The notes under the pieces: model-generated
Databases searched by the model: none
Told to the model about the DNA's origin: nothing
The model's input: only the letters and a program-made list of their open reading frames with translations
Shown: in pieces, positions 15,426-21,352 of the stretch
How positions within the stretch are numbered: the first letter of the stretch is position 1
Layout of the letters: every line of letters begins with the position of its first letter
Made by a program: the position numbers and the translations under genes
Virus record (IMG/VR): IMGVR_UViG_3300043409_002659
Location: 1 to 21,352 of that record
Origin: a virus
Direction: 5' to 3' (one strand)
DNA length: 21,352 bases

Positions 15426-16066
15426 TTTATTTCTCCAAAATATTCCACTGACAATGTATCATATAAAGAGTGAAAATCATGTGCATCGTGTAACATATCT
15501 TCATCTGATATTTCAAATGGAGTATACCCGTGTTTACTTTTCATAACGGGCAATTGTAAAGTTTGTTGTACTTCATTTGGATTATTTATGATAAAAGTAT
15601 CCGTGAACTGATAATCACATTGCTGTTTAAATGTCATATGACGAACATAGTAATCAAATCGTTGTAATATATCTTCTTTCGTAATTACAACTGTTGCTTT
15701 ATATCGCTGTCGGGCATACTTGTTACCAAACGTGTCCGTCTTTTTTGCCACCAATACCTTTAACACCTGCTTCCGTAAATCGCTGGGTTCAATAAACACC
15801 GTCTTATACTCAGACTGTAAAATTCTATCTACCATTGAAAAATCATGATTGGAGATAATTTTAATCAATGGCAGGGGAGTTTGCTGCATGATAGTTGCAA
15901 ACGTCATCTCAATTCCTTCGGGGGTGGTGTACCGAGGATTGAAAGTAGAAAATTTTGATGTGTGTTGATTTATTACAACGCGAGGTTCTATCATTATTAA
16001 ACTATTAAATAATAGTTCATGTGCGGAAGTGGACGCAGTGCGAGGCAAAGAAATGATGCAATACAC
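15422..16066 (-). CDS. Sulfotransferase-like (P-loop PAPS-binding type) protein
   Basis: 214 aa. The extreme N-terminus MYCIISLPRTASTSAHELL holds a PRTxST loop (8-13) like the 5'-phosphosulfate-binding segment of sulfotransferases, and FIEPSDLRKQVLK (91-103) fits the 3'-phosphate region. The rest does not match a family I can name. The start is GTG at 16066, sharing a base with the DUF2061 stop (TAGTG); no other start would keep the N-terminal loop. It follows the APS-kinase-like fusion and the DUF2061 gene, so a sulfate-activation link is plausible. Transfer to another phage- or host-made molecule is inference. Confidence 0.6.
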   Translation of the reverse strand: MYCIISLPRTASTSAHELLFNSLIMIEPRVVINQHTSKFSTFNPRYTTPEGIEMTFATIMQQTPLPLIKIISNHDFSMVDRILQSEYKTVFIEPSDLRKQVLKVLVAKKTDTFGNKYARQRYKATVVITKEDILQRFDYYVRHMTFKQQCDYQFTDTFIINNPNEVQQTLQLPVMKSKHGYTPFEISDEDMLHDAHDFHSLYDTLSVEYFGEIK

Positions 16067-16275
16067 TATTCTTTATCTAAACCAAAAGTAATGTTATTAT
16101 ACCACACTCGTTCGTGGAAATAATACAACACCATTTTAGTAAACACCTCAACCCCGCCAATCGACAATCCCAGTTTCCAATTGCCCGTGAGTACTCCAGC
16201 AATCAACATAGTGTCTATTGTCCCCAATATGCGCCAACTAATCGCCTTCATGACATGTCGTTTACGTTGAACCAT
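16066..16275 (-). CDS. DUF2061 membrane protein
   Basis: 69 aa. The sequence follows the DUF2061 pattern: KAISWRILGTIDTMLIAGVL at 10-29, a second hydrophobic stretch, then GGVEVFTKMVLYYFHERVW ending in the HERxW signature. Two membrane segments are likely (about 17-33 and 36-53). The biochemical role of DUF2061 is not known; in bacteria I associate it with sulfate-assimilation genes, which fits its place between an APS-kinase-like gene and a sulfotransferase-like gene. The ATG overlaps the kinase stop by one base (TAATG) and GGGG lies 6 nt upstream. Confidence 0.87.
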   Translation of the reverse strand: MVQRKRHVMKAISWRILGTIDTMLIAGVLTGNWKLGLSIGGVEVFTKMVLYYFHERVWYNNITFGLDKE

Positions 16276-17039
16276 TACAGCCCCATGCTCTTACGAATAT
16301 CGGTGGCTGAAATGGATTCAACATCGGCACCAAGATGAAGTTGTTCCACCTTGTACCCCACATCACGTCCATAATACACGCCGGTGATATTAGGTACTTG
16401 TATAATGTTAAATCGTCCTGAATACTTGTCATCAAGCACTTCAACGATTCTTTCATACACTTGCCAGAAGTCAAATGGATTTTTTTCATCTGTATTATGT
16501 GTGTCACGAACACAAATTAACACTTGTCCTTCTTTTTCAAGGATGGTCTCAAACAGCTTCAAATGGCCATCATGAAATGGCTGAAACCTACCAATCATCA
16601 ATCCTGTTGGCTTCTTCCAATCAAATGCCAAACGTGGTCTCAACACCTTTGCAATGATTTCATCCGCCTGTGTTTGTACATCACCCCATTCACTCACCGT
16701 CCAATCGGAACGTGCAGGCGGTTCAAAAATCTTATTGGTATCTTCAAATCTCCCAGCGGTAATTGTGTCCATGAACACAAGAAAATCAGGTTCGAACCTT
16801 TCTAATGTTTCTGCGGTAGGGCATACAAAGTCTGATACCGTATATTCTGTTTCTGCCTGAACAGACAACCGATACATACGATCTGCTTGACGCCGCCTAC
16901 CTTCTTCTGTGAAATCCCAATCATTAAACATTTTTCTGACTTCATCTGCATTGAAATATGCAGCATTCAACTTTTCAGCTAATACTTTTGCCAGTGTGGT
17001 CTTACCTGAACCAGGCAGCCCCATAACTAAAATTCTCAT
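16275..17039 (-). CDS. Fusion of APS-kinase-like P-loop kinase and HxGH nucleotidyltransferase
   Basis: 254 aa from the ATG at 17039, which overlaps the purA stop by 4 nt and has GGAG 5 nt upstream; the TTG at 17063 is not needed. Domain 1 (about 1-135) has a Walker A GLPGSGKT (7-14), FNADEVR (29-35), NDWDF and DTITAGRFEDTNKIF, a pattern of the adenylylsulfate kinase (CysC) type. Domain 2 (about 143-254) opens with GLMIGRFQPFHDGHLKLF, with H156 and H159 of the HxGH motif, and ends with ISATDIRKS, as in NMN adenylyltransferases. Two activities are possible: PAPS supply (kinase plus adenylyl transfer), or NAD salvage for domain 2. Domain 2 lacks the ATP-sulfurylase QxRNPxH motif, so complete PAPS synthesis is not proven. 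Confidence 0.8.
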   Translation of the reverse strand: MRILVMGLPGSGKTTLAKVLAEKLNAAYFNADEVRKMFNDWDFTEEGRRRQADRMYRLSVQAETEYTVSDFVCPTAETLERFEPDFLVFMDTITAGRFEDTNKIFEPPARSDWTVSEWGDVQTQADEIIAKVLRPRLAFDWKKPTGLMIGRFQPFHDGHLKLFETILEKEGQVLICVRDTHNTDEKNPFDFWQVYERIVEVLDDKYSGRFNIIQVPNITGVYYGRDVGYKVEQLHLGADVESISATDIRKSMGL

Positions 17040-18058
17040 ACTTTCTCCGGTGAAGTTGACCAAATTATAGTGTTCAGTTTATACTTATACTCACTTCGAA
17101 TTTTTGTTTCTACAAATTGTTTGAAGTCGTGCCCGTTGTGAAATGTGTGAGTTACTCCACGATGCACAACACCAAACACATCTACTTCTTCCAATACATC
17201 TATTTTATTAATAATTAAATCGGTGACATCATTTACATGCATGGCTTGAACAACATCATCTACATGTAGCCAGCGAACCTGCCGCTTTCTCCCGGTGGTT
17301 GCACCAAACTCTTGCCCTACTTCTTGAATGGCGGAAAATATTGAGGTGTCCTCGGTGTAATGTGTTTTGAATCCTGAATAGGTTTCATACGCCTTCATCA
17401 CGCCATATACATTTCGCCATGTACGAGGTGCGACGCCATTCAGTGCCACGGCACCTGTTGTGCAATGTGAACTGGTGACATAGGGATAATCACCCCAATC
17501 AATGTCAATTTGAAATCCCTGGGCACCTTCACATAACACATGTAGCTGTCTATCCAACTGAAAGAAATACTGTGCAATGTCAATGACACTATATGGCTGG
17601 GTGAAATCATTGAATTTCACTACATCACCCAGGCGCTGTCCTGTTCGAGCATACTTGTCCCGATATGTGGGCCCTATGCCTTGGCGAGTGGTGCCAATTT
17701 TATTATCTTGCCCATCTTCGGCAATGTGGGCGGGCGATGTCACGTGGCATCGTTTATCAATGTAAATGGTGGTCTCAAATCCTAATTTCTTCAACATGTG
17801 AATTTCATCCGTCAGTGCAGGAATATTCACCACACACCCAGGTCCAATGATGCAGGGAATGTTGTAGAACACACCCACGGGCACTTGATGTGTCACCACC
17901 TTTTGTCCTTCATGATAAATGGTGTGCCCTGCATTGGCGCCGCCATTGAAGCGAAGCACATAATCATATGAATTATGTTTTGCCAAATGATGCGACACCT
18001 TGCCTTTGCCTGTGTCACCTGCCTGTAAGTCAATCACAATGTCTGCATGTTTAATCAT
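17036..18058 (-). CDS. purA: Short adenylosuccinate synthetase (PurA-type)
   Basis: 340 aa from the ATG at 18058, well below the ~430 of most bacterial PurA and close to archaeal and phage forms. The enzyme joins IMP and aspartate with GTP to make adenylosuccinate. The catalytic Asp is kept in AGDTGKGK (D15), and H45 is in GGANAGHT. GTTRQGIGPTYRDKYARTG, CEGAQGFQIDIDWG, YPYVTSS and EFGATTGRKRQVRWL are all present. As I recall, PurZ of diaminopurine (Z-genome) phages replaces the catalytic Asp with Ser, so the retained Asp argues for IMP as substrate. The longer GTG-type start at 18106 would run into the IscA-like gene; the ATG has AGGGG upstream. Pairing with guaC suggests G-to-A conversion. 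Confidence 0.93.
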   Translation of the reverse strand: MIKHADIVIDLQAGDTGKGKVSHHLAKHNSYDYVLRFNGGANAGHTIYHEGQKVVTHQVPVGVFYNIPCIIGPGCVVNIPALTDEIHMLKKLGFETTIYIDKRCHVTSPAHIAEDGQDNKIGTTRQGIGPTYRDKYARTGQRLGDVVKFNDFTQPYSVIDIAQYFFQLDRQLHVLCEGAQGFQIDIDWGDYPYVTSSHCTTGAVALNGVAPRTWRNVYGVMKAYETYSGFKTHYTEDTSIFSAIQEVGQEFGATTGRKRQVRWLHVDDVVQAMHVNDVTDLIINKIDVLEEVDVFGVVHRGVTHTFHNGHDFKQFVETKIRSEYKYKLNTIIWSTSPEKV

Positions 18059-18077
18059 AATATACCCCTGGATGAAA

Positions 18078-18398
18078 TTATGCTGAGAAACTTGACCCGC
18101 ATCCACACCCGCCCGAGGCGTTGGGATTTTTAAATGTGAATCCAGATTCAGTCAATGTTTTGACATAATCCAATTCGGCACCTTCAAGATATTGCGCCGA
18201 AAAAGGATCAACTAAAATTTTCACATCCTCAGACGCATCAATGGTCCAATCATCTTCCGCGGCGGCATCTTCTAACAGAAGTGTATATTTAAATCCTGAG
18301 CACCCGCCAGGCTGCACGCCCATGCGGTAATGTTGAACATCCTGCTCCTTATTGGCGCGGAGTTCGGTAATGGCATTATCTGTTACGTGAATATTCAT
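18078..18398 (-). CDS. IscA/HesB-type Fe-S carrier protein
   Basis: 106 aa, normal length for the A-type carrier family. The three conserved cysteines are C33 (PGGCSGFKY), C98 and C100 (GGCGCGSSF). Such proteins hold and deliver Fe-S clusters to target enzymes. The five radical SAM proteins encoded downstream each need at least one cluster, so a phage-borne carrier would fit; IscA-like genes are also seen in other marine phages. The start ATG shares a base with the zinc-finger stop (TAATG), so the two are co-translated from the promoter at 18639-18667. Confidence 0.92.
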   Translation of the reverse strand: MNIHVTDNAITELRANKEQDVQHYRMGVQPGGCSGFKYTLLLEDAAAEDDWTIDASEDVKILVDPFSAQYLEGAELDYVKTLTESGFTFKNPNASGGCGCGSSFSA

Positions 18399-18610
18399 TA
18401 TCTACCTCGGTTCACAAACCGAATTAATGTTTGTACTGCTTCTTTATTTTCGGGACGAACAAATTCCACACGACCCGCCGTTTTATGATCATACACCATG
18501 GCGCCCACATATTTCTGAACACCTGAACACCCCACACAGGTTTGCGTGTCCGGGAGAACATCTAATCGTGAGCGTGGAATGAATGATTTACACCGAACAC
18601 ATGTACGCAT
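18398..18610 (-). CDS. DksA/TraR-type C4 zinc-finger protein
   Basis: 70 aa from the ATG at 18610, which has GGAG 6 nt upstream; the TTG at 18634 lies at or before the predicted transcription start. C4 and C7 with C25 and C28 flank IPRSRLDVLPDTQT, matching the zinc-finger segment of DksA/TraR proteins, which bind RNA polymerase in the secondary channel. The coiled-coil arm with its acidic tip, which carries DksA activity, is absent, so it may be a finger-only adaptor and not a full DksA. It is the first gene after a consensus promoter, as expected for an early protein acting on host transcription. Confidence 0.72.
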   Translation of the reverse strand: MRTCVRCKSFIPRSRLDVLPDTQTCVGCSGVQKYVGAMVYDHKTAGRVEFVRPENKEAVQTLIRFVNRGR

Positions 18611-18638
18611 ATTCTTCTCCGTGAAAAGATACAAATGA

Positions 18639-18667
18639 AATATATCAGTATTTCAGATGTTTGTCAA
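18639..18667 (-). promoter_or_regulatory. Sigma70-type promoter (TTGACA-N17-TATATT) before the zinc-finger/IscA/purA operon
   Basis: On the minus strand TTGACA (18667-18662) and TATATT (18644-18639) are exactly 17 nt apart in the 60-nt spacer between two genes. Transcription from about 18632 would give a leader of about 22 nt that includes the GGAG site of the zinc-finger gene. Boxes and spacing equal the promoters at 14439-14467 and 8111-8139. Confidence 0.82.
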
Positions 18668-18670
18668 GTG

Positions 18671-20044
18671 TTAACCAATTTTTTCTAATGTAAAGTTTAC
18701 AAATCCCTGCTTGGCATCCAAGTCGGTATAGGCACTCTTTCTACCTGTTATTTTAATCTTAGCATCACCCGCTTTGATCAAGGCAAAATGGAGTTCACCT
18801 TTTTTTAACCGTGTTAGGTCTATATTGGCTTGATAGAAATTTTTACCACCTAAAACATTATGCATAATTTCCATACTTTTCGTATCATTTTGTAAGTTAT
18901 CAGCAATCACCTTACAGAAAAACACTGTAGTAGAATTATCAATATTCAGTTTTGATGTTCGATCCTGGCGCTCATCAATTTCACGCACCAATGCTTCATA
19001 TGCTACAGTCACTGGCGTAGAATATTCACCTGGGTCATACTTTTTGAATTCTTCATATACCGAGTATGACTTGGGTATAACTGTGCTTGGAATTTTAAGA
19101 ATATCCCGTACACCTATTTCATACACCAATTGTTTGGTTTTTAAGGTGGCCTCACTCGTCATGTTTATACCCTTGGCATATTCATACATTTTCTTGAGAT
19201 AACTATTGCTCGTATTCACCAGGCTTGGATTATTCAAGATTGTAGTAAACACAGCTGTAAAGAAGCTCGGCGCAGCCCCCCCTCCTGATTTACTACTGAT
19301 AGGAATAAACTTCTTGTCTTGTGTATAAAATATGGAATCCACCATTGGAAAGGAATCTTTCAGCGGCACATAGAACTTTGTGATTCTCTTTCCTGCGAAC
19401 GGATTATAACCAGTCATATTAATTTTATTTTCAAATAATCCAATAGCAATCAACAGTTCACCAAGATACTTAGAAAACTCTTGCTTCGCACTATCAGAAA
19501 CCAAAGGTAACCAGTTCACCGTTCGTGTATCATCTCCTTCAAAATACTCTTTGACAGATGTGCGAAAATCTGCATGTTCCTCGCCGACTTTTTTCAAGAA
19601 GTTGTCAAGAATAGTTTCACGTAGTTGTTTGGCAGAAGTAAATACGGCACATTTAACATTTTCAAACCCCATTAAATTAATCTCAACAGTGGGGGCACCT
19701 GCAACCATGTGCACACTTTGTAAGTTAAACCTCACCTTGTCCCCGTCACCGAGTATTGTGGGCTTACCAATGTTTCCCATGCAAAACTTGTGGGGGGTGG
19801 CATCCATGACCAGTGATAAGCTCAATATAATTTCCTCACGGGTGCCATGGACATCTTGAAGAAACTTCTCTAACGTATCACGATTTTTCTTGGTGTCAAG
19901 AACCTGAAAATCATGTGCCTGTGACGTTGGGACCTTGACTACTTTAACGGGGGTGTTGTCTGTTATACTGCGATAACAGACACCATACGCATAATCCCCA
20001 TATTTCTCGGGATTTCCTTTTTTCGTTTGCTTAATCGGTTGCAT
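18671..20044 (-). CDS. Hypothetical protein, 457 aa, possible nuclease-like core
   Basis: I do not recognise the family. The start ATG at 20044 overlaps the upstream stop by 14 nt; a GTG at 20110 would overlap it by 80 nt. The protein is soluble, without signal or membrane segments. A segment with GELL (E196), then VDSI (D236), then PISSKSGGGAAPS (S250, K252) is reminiscent of a PD-(D/E)xK nuclease core with Ser in place of the second acidic residue, but this is a weak motif match. The C-terminal part (FALIKAGDAKIKITGRKS) looks like a beta-rich domain. It is the last gene before the 18.64 kb promoter. Confidence 0.85.
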   Translation of the reverse strand: MQPIKQTKKGNPEKYGDYAYGVCYRSITDNTPVKVVKVPTSQAHDFQVLDTKKNRDTLEKFLQDVHGTREEIILSLSLVMDATPHKFCMGNIGKPTILGDGDKVRFNLQSVHMVAGAPTVEINLMGFENVKCAVFTSAKQLRETILDNFLKKVGEEHADFRTSVKEYFEGDDTRTVNWLPLVSDSAKQEFSKYLGELLIAIGLFENKINMTGYNPFAGKRITKFYVPLKDSFPMVDSIFYTQDKKFIPISSKSGGGAAPSFFTAVFTTILNNPSLVNTSNSYLKKMYEYAKGINMTSEATLKTKQLVYEIGVRDILKIPSTVIPKSYSVYEEFKKYDPGEYSTPVTVAYEALVREIDERQDRTSKLNIDNSTTVFFCKVIADNLQNDTKSMEIMHNVLGGKNFYQANIDLTRLKKGELHFALIKAGDAKIKITGRKSAYTDLDAKQGFVNFTLEKIG

Positions 20045-20669
20045 GAGTGATGATGTCGTAATAGAAGCGATTGCTATCTTCTGTGGAATATTTAGGGGTG
20101 TTTTCCACACGATATTTCTTGTCCGACAACAATCGGTGCACCACCAAGTCTTTTTTCACGGTGAAGCTGGGATCAAAGAAGCGCATTCTGTTGTTGGGTT
20201 GTATGGCGAAATGTCCTGAATCCAACTTGATGACATGCCCACATTTATGATTGTCGGCGGTCTCGGCATAGCCATAGCGCAGTTCCGAGTAATCTCCCTG
20301 TGCCCAATCTATCGTGAACAGATATTCCCCTGCATGGGGTGTGTTGTCTCGGTCATAATACACGCAACTCAGGGCGCTCAACGCGGCAAATGTCGTGACA
20401 CTGACATTGTAACTGAAGTTGTTCCAAAGTTGCAATTGCTCCAAGTCACGATGCTCACAGGGTTTCCAGCATAAGGCGCTCACGGGCACACCCCACCACA
20501 CACCCCCGTCTTCCATGAGAATGGTGAACAACGTGGCTTCTCCAGGACGACTGATGATGCCAAACACAATGCACGGGTGAAACTCGCCCTGACCCTGTTC
20601 ATGATTTTGCAAATATTCACTTCGGATGAAACAATTCATCACTGGGATGTTGCTATTTAAATAGGCCAT
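20031..20669 (-). CDS. Conserved hypothetical phage protein, 212 aa
   Basis: The product begins MAYLNSNIPVMNCFIRSEYL and includes HPCIVFGIISRPGEATLF and MEDGGVWWGVPVSALCW. I recall similar proteins of unknown function from marine phage genomes. It is soluble and Trp/Tyr-rich, with mixed strands and no catalytic motif I can name. The ATG at 20669 has AGGG about 5 nt upstream; the ATG at 20684 has a GAGG only one base away and is less likely. It overlaps the zinc-ribbon gene by 13 nt and the next gene by 14 nt. Confidence 0.8.
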   Translation of the reverse strand: MAYLNSNIPVMNCFIRSEYLQNHEQGQGEFHPCIVFGIISRPGEATLFTILMEDGGVWWGVPVSALCWKPCEHRDLEQLQLWNNFSYNVSVTTFAALSALSCVYYDRDNTPHAGEYLFTIDWAQGDYSELRYGYAETADNHKCGHVIKLDSGHFAIQPNNRMRFFDPSFTVKKDLVVHRLLSDKKYRVENTPKYSTEDSNRFYYDIITHATD

Positions 20670-20896
20670 TTTCCCTTGGGACATGCCTCGACGCCGGGCT
20701 TGGGACTATACACTTTCTTTTGTATGGGGCATCCGCAGGCGGCACAGGTCCATGTGCGCAGCAGTGCCTGCCAGGTGCGGTGCTCACACCCGTCACACAC
20801 CTGGGCGCGCTGTTCGGCGATCCGGGCATGTTCGGGCGTGGGGTTCCTGGCGCGGTGCCATGACACAACAATTTCAGAAATGTCAGGTATCTTCAT
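20657..20896 (-). CDS. Small zinc-ribbon protein
   Basis: 79 aa. The cysteines are arranged as C34-x2-C37 (VCDGCEH), C51-x2-C54-x-C56 (TCAACGCPIQKK) and C72 (ACPKGKW), fitting a zinc ribbon closed by the last Cys. The CGCPxxxK and CPxGKW segments are typical of a small phage and marine viral family I recognise without a known role. The ATG at 20896 overlaps the stop of the short upstream reading frame (ATGA) and has GAGG about 9 nt before it. The gene is GC-rich compared with the left half of the window. Confidence 0.8.
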   Translation of the reverse strand: MKIPDISEIVVSWHRARNPTPEHARIAEQRAQVCDGCEHRTWQALLRTWTCAACGCPIQKKVYSPKPGVEACPKGKWPI

Positions 20897-20964
20897 ATCT
20901 CGTTCCTCACGCAGTTGACAACAGCATTCATACAGTATTTATTCATGTCCCAGGACGAGACCAT
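20893..20964 (-). CDS. Possible short coding segment coupled to the zinc-ribbon gene
   Basis: A reading frame ends at 20893 in an ATGA overlap with the zinc-ribbon start. Its C-terminal part reads MVSSWDMNKYCMNAVVNCV and covers the ~100 nt between the zinc-ribbon gene and the lipoprotein. Upstream the frame is open to a GTG at 21090, but that part overlaps the lipoprotein. No start has a convincing ribosome site: the ATGs at 20964 and 20946 are weak. It may be a small gene, the coupled tail of a frameshifted lipoprotein, or non-coding. Confidence 0.25.
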   Translation of the reverse strand: MVSSWDMNKYCMNAVVNCVRNEI

Positions 20965-20992
20965 GGGGATTCGTGTTCCGCCGATTTTTGCG

Positions 20993-21349
20993 TCACCAGG
21001 CGCGATGACATCCCTGGACGCGCCCCATGACCGCCACCGTGACCTGGTCTCCGAATCGCGGATGCATATCACTCCCGGCGTAGTAATCACGATGGGTCAT
21101 GAACGCGCGCACCATGCCTCCCCCCATCCGCGATTTCCTAATGTCCCAACACACCGGACGCCCATAGCGCGGTGTCACGGGTATGCCCAACGTGCTGCTC
21201 CCAGACACATAGTCACCATCCACCTGTCCTTCCCAGAATGTATCACTTTCAATGCGCACAATGTATCCTGATGTGTTGGGCGCCATGATGTAATAGGGCA
21301 CACATGATGTGAGGATGAACATACTGATCACGAGGATATATGATTTCAT
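20993..21349 (-). CDS. Predicted lipoprotein, 118 aa
   Basis: The N-terminus MKSYILVISMFILTSC is a lipoprotein signal peptide with a lipobox (LTSC, Cys16), so the mature protein would be lipid-anchored after export. The rest is beta-rich: SGYIVRIESDTFWEGQVDGD, then PVCWDIRKS and FGDQVTVAVMGRV, a pattern I associate with small phage surface or periplasmic proteins. No function is assigned. Lipoproteins near phage lysis genes can be spanin or superinfection-exclusion factors, but nothing here decides this. The gene starts 3 nt from the window edge, so its upstream control is not visible. Confidence 0.75.
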   Translation of the reverse strand: MKSYILVISMFILTSCVPYYIMAPNTSGYIVRIESDTFWEGQVDGDYVSGSSTLGIPVTPRYGRPVCWDIRKSRMGGGMVRAFMTHRDYYAGSDMHPRFGDQVTVAVMGRVQGCHRAW

Positions 21350-21352
21350 ACG

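Noticed and set aside
17036-18058. PurZ / diaminopurine (Z) genome
   Set aside because: The catalytic Asp of PurA is retained and no MazZ, DatZ or DpoZ gene is visible here; short length alone is not enough.
18059-18106. Longer start at 18106 for purA
   Set aside because: It would overlap the IscA-like gene and add non-conserved residues, whereas the ATG at 18058 has a good AGGGG site and begins at the conserved first strand.
20915-20943. Plus-strand TTGACA with TTTATT 17 nt downstream
   Set aside because: No plus-strand gene follows and the -10 box is poor; it falls between minus-strand genes and is likely a chance match.

Overview
The window is a compact piece of a probable tailed-phage genome, most likely an uncultured marine T4-like (myovirus-type) phage of a Gram-negative host. 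The evidence is as follows. Every supported gene lies on the minus strand and most overlap by 1-30 nt. There is a DsbA-like phage DNA-binding protein, a secreted amidase endolysin, a UvdE repair nuclease, an IscA-like Fe-S carrier and several very small phage-type proteins. Three near-perfect sigma70 promoters are also present. I see no tRNA, rRNA, CRISPR array, transposase or plus-strand gene. No gene-free stretch exceeds about 120 nt, and the two real spacers (near 14.43 kb and 18.64 kb) carry promoters.

Reading in the direction of transcription (right to left): 21.35-18.67 kb holds a lipoprotein, a zinc-ribbon protein and two larger proteins of unknown function; its right end is clearly GC-rich. 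From 18.61 to 14.45 kb an operon led by a consensus promoter encodes a DksA-type zinc finger, an IscA-like protein, a short adenylosuccinate synthetase (PurA), an APS-kinase-like/nucleotidyltransferase fusion, a DUF2061 membrane protein, a sulfotransferase-like protein, three tiny proteins and a QueC-like PP-loop enzyme. From 14.41 to 11.52 kb a second consensus promoter leads UvdE, a PspC-domain protein, the endolysin, DsbA and GMP reductase (GuaC). From 11.52 kb to the left edge lies an AT-rich, overlapping cassette: a 38-aa protein, a methyltransferase-like protein, five radical SAM proteins, three SGNH-fold proteins, a sulfotransferase-like protein and the N-terminal half of a NodU/CmcH carbamoyltransferase. 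A third consensus promoter lies inside the cassette.

Two functional themes emerge. First, GuaC and PurA together could convert GMP through IMP to adenylosuccinate, turning host G nucleotides into A nucleotides; the host would supply PurB. Second, the radical SAM/SGNH/sulfotransferase/methyltransferase/carbamoyltransferase cassette looks like a modification pathway acting on an unknown glycan, peptide or small molecule. The fusion kinase upstream might supply activated sulfate to the two sulfotransferase-like proteins. The substrate cannot be read from the sequence. This cassette is the best candidate here for an undescribed system.
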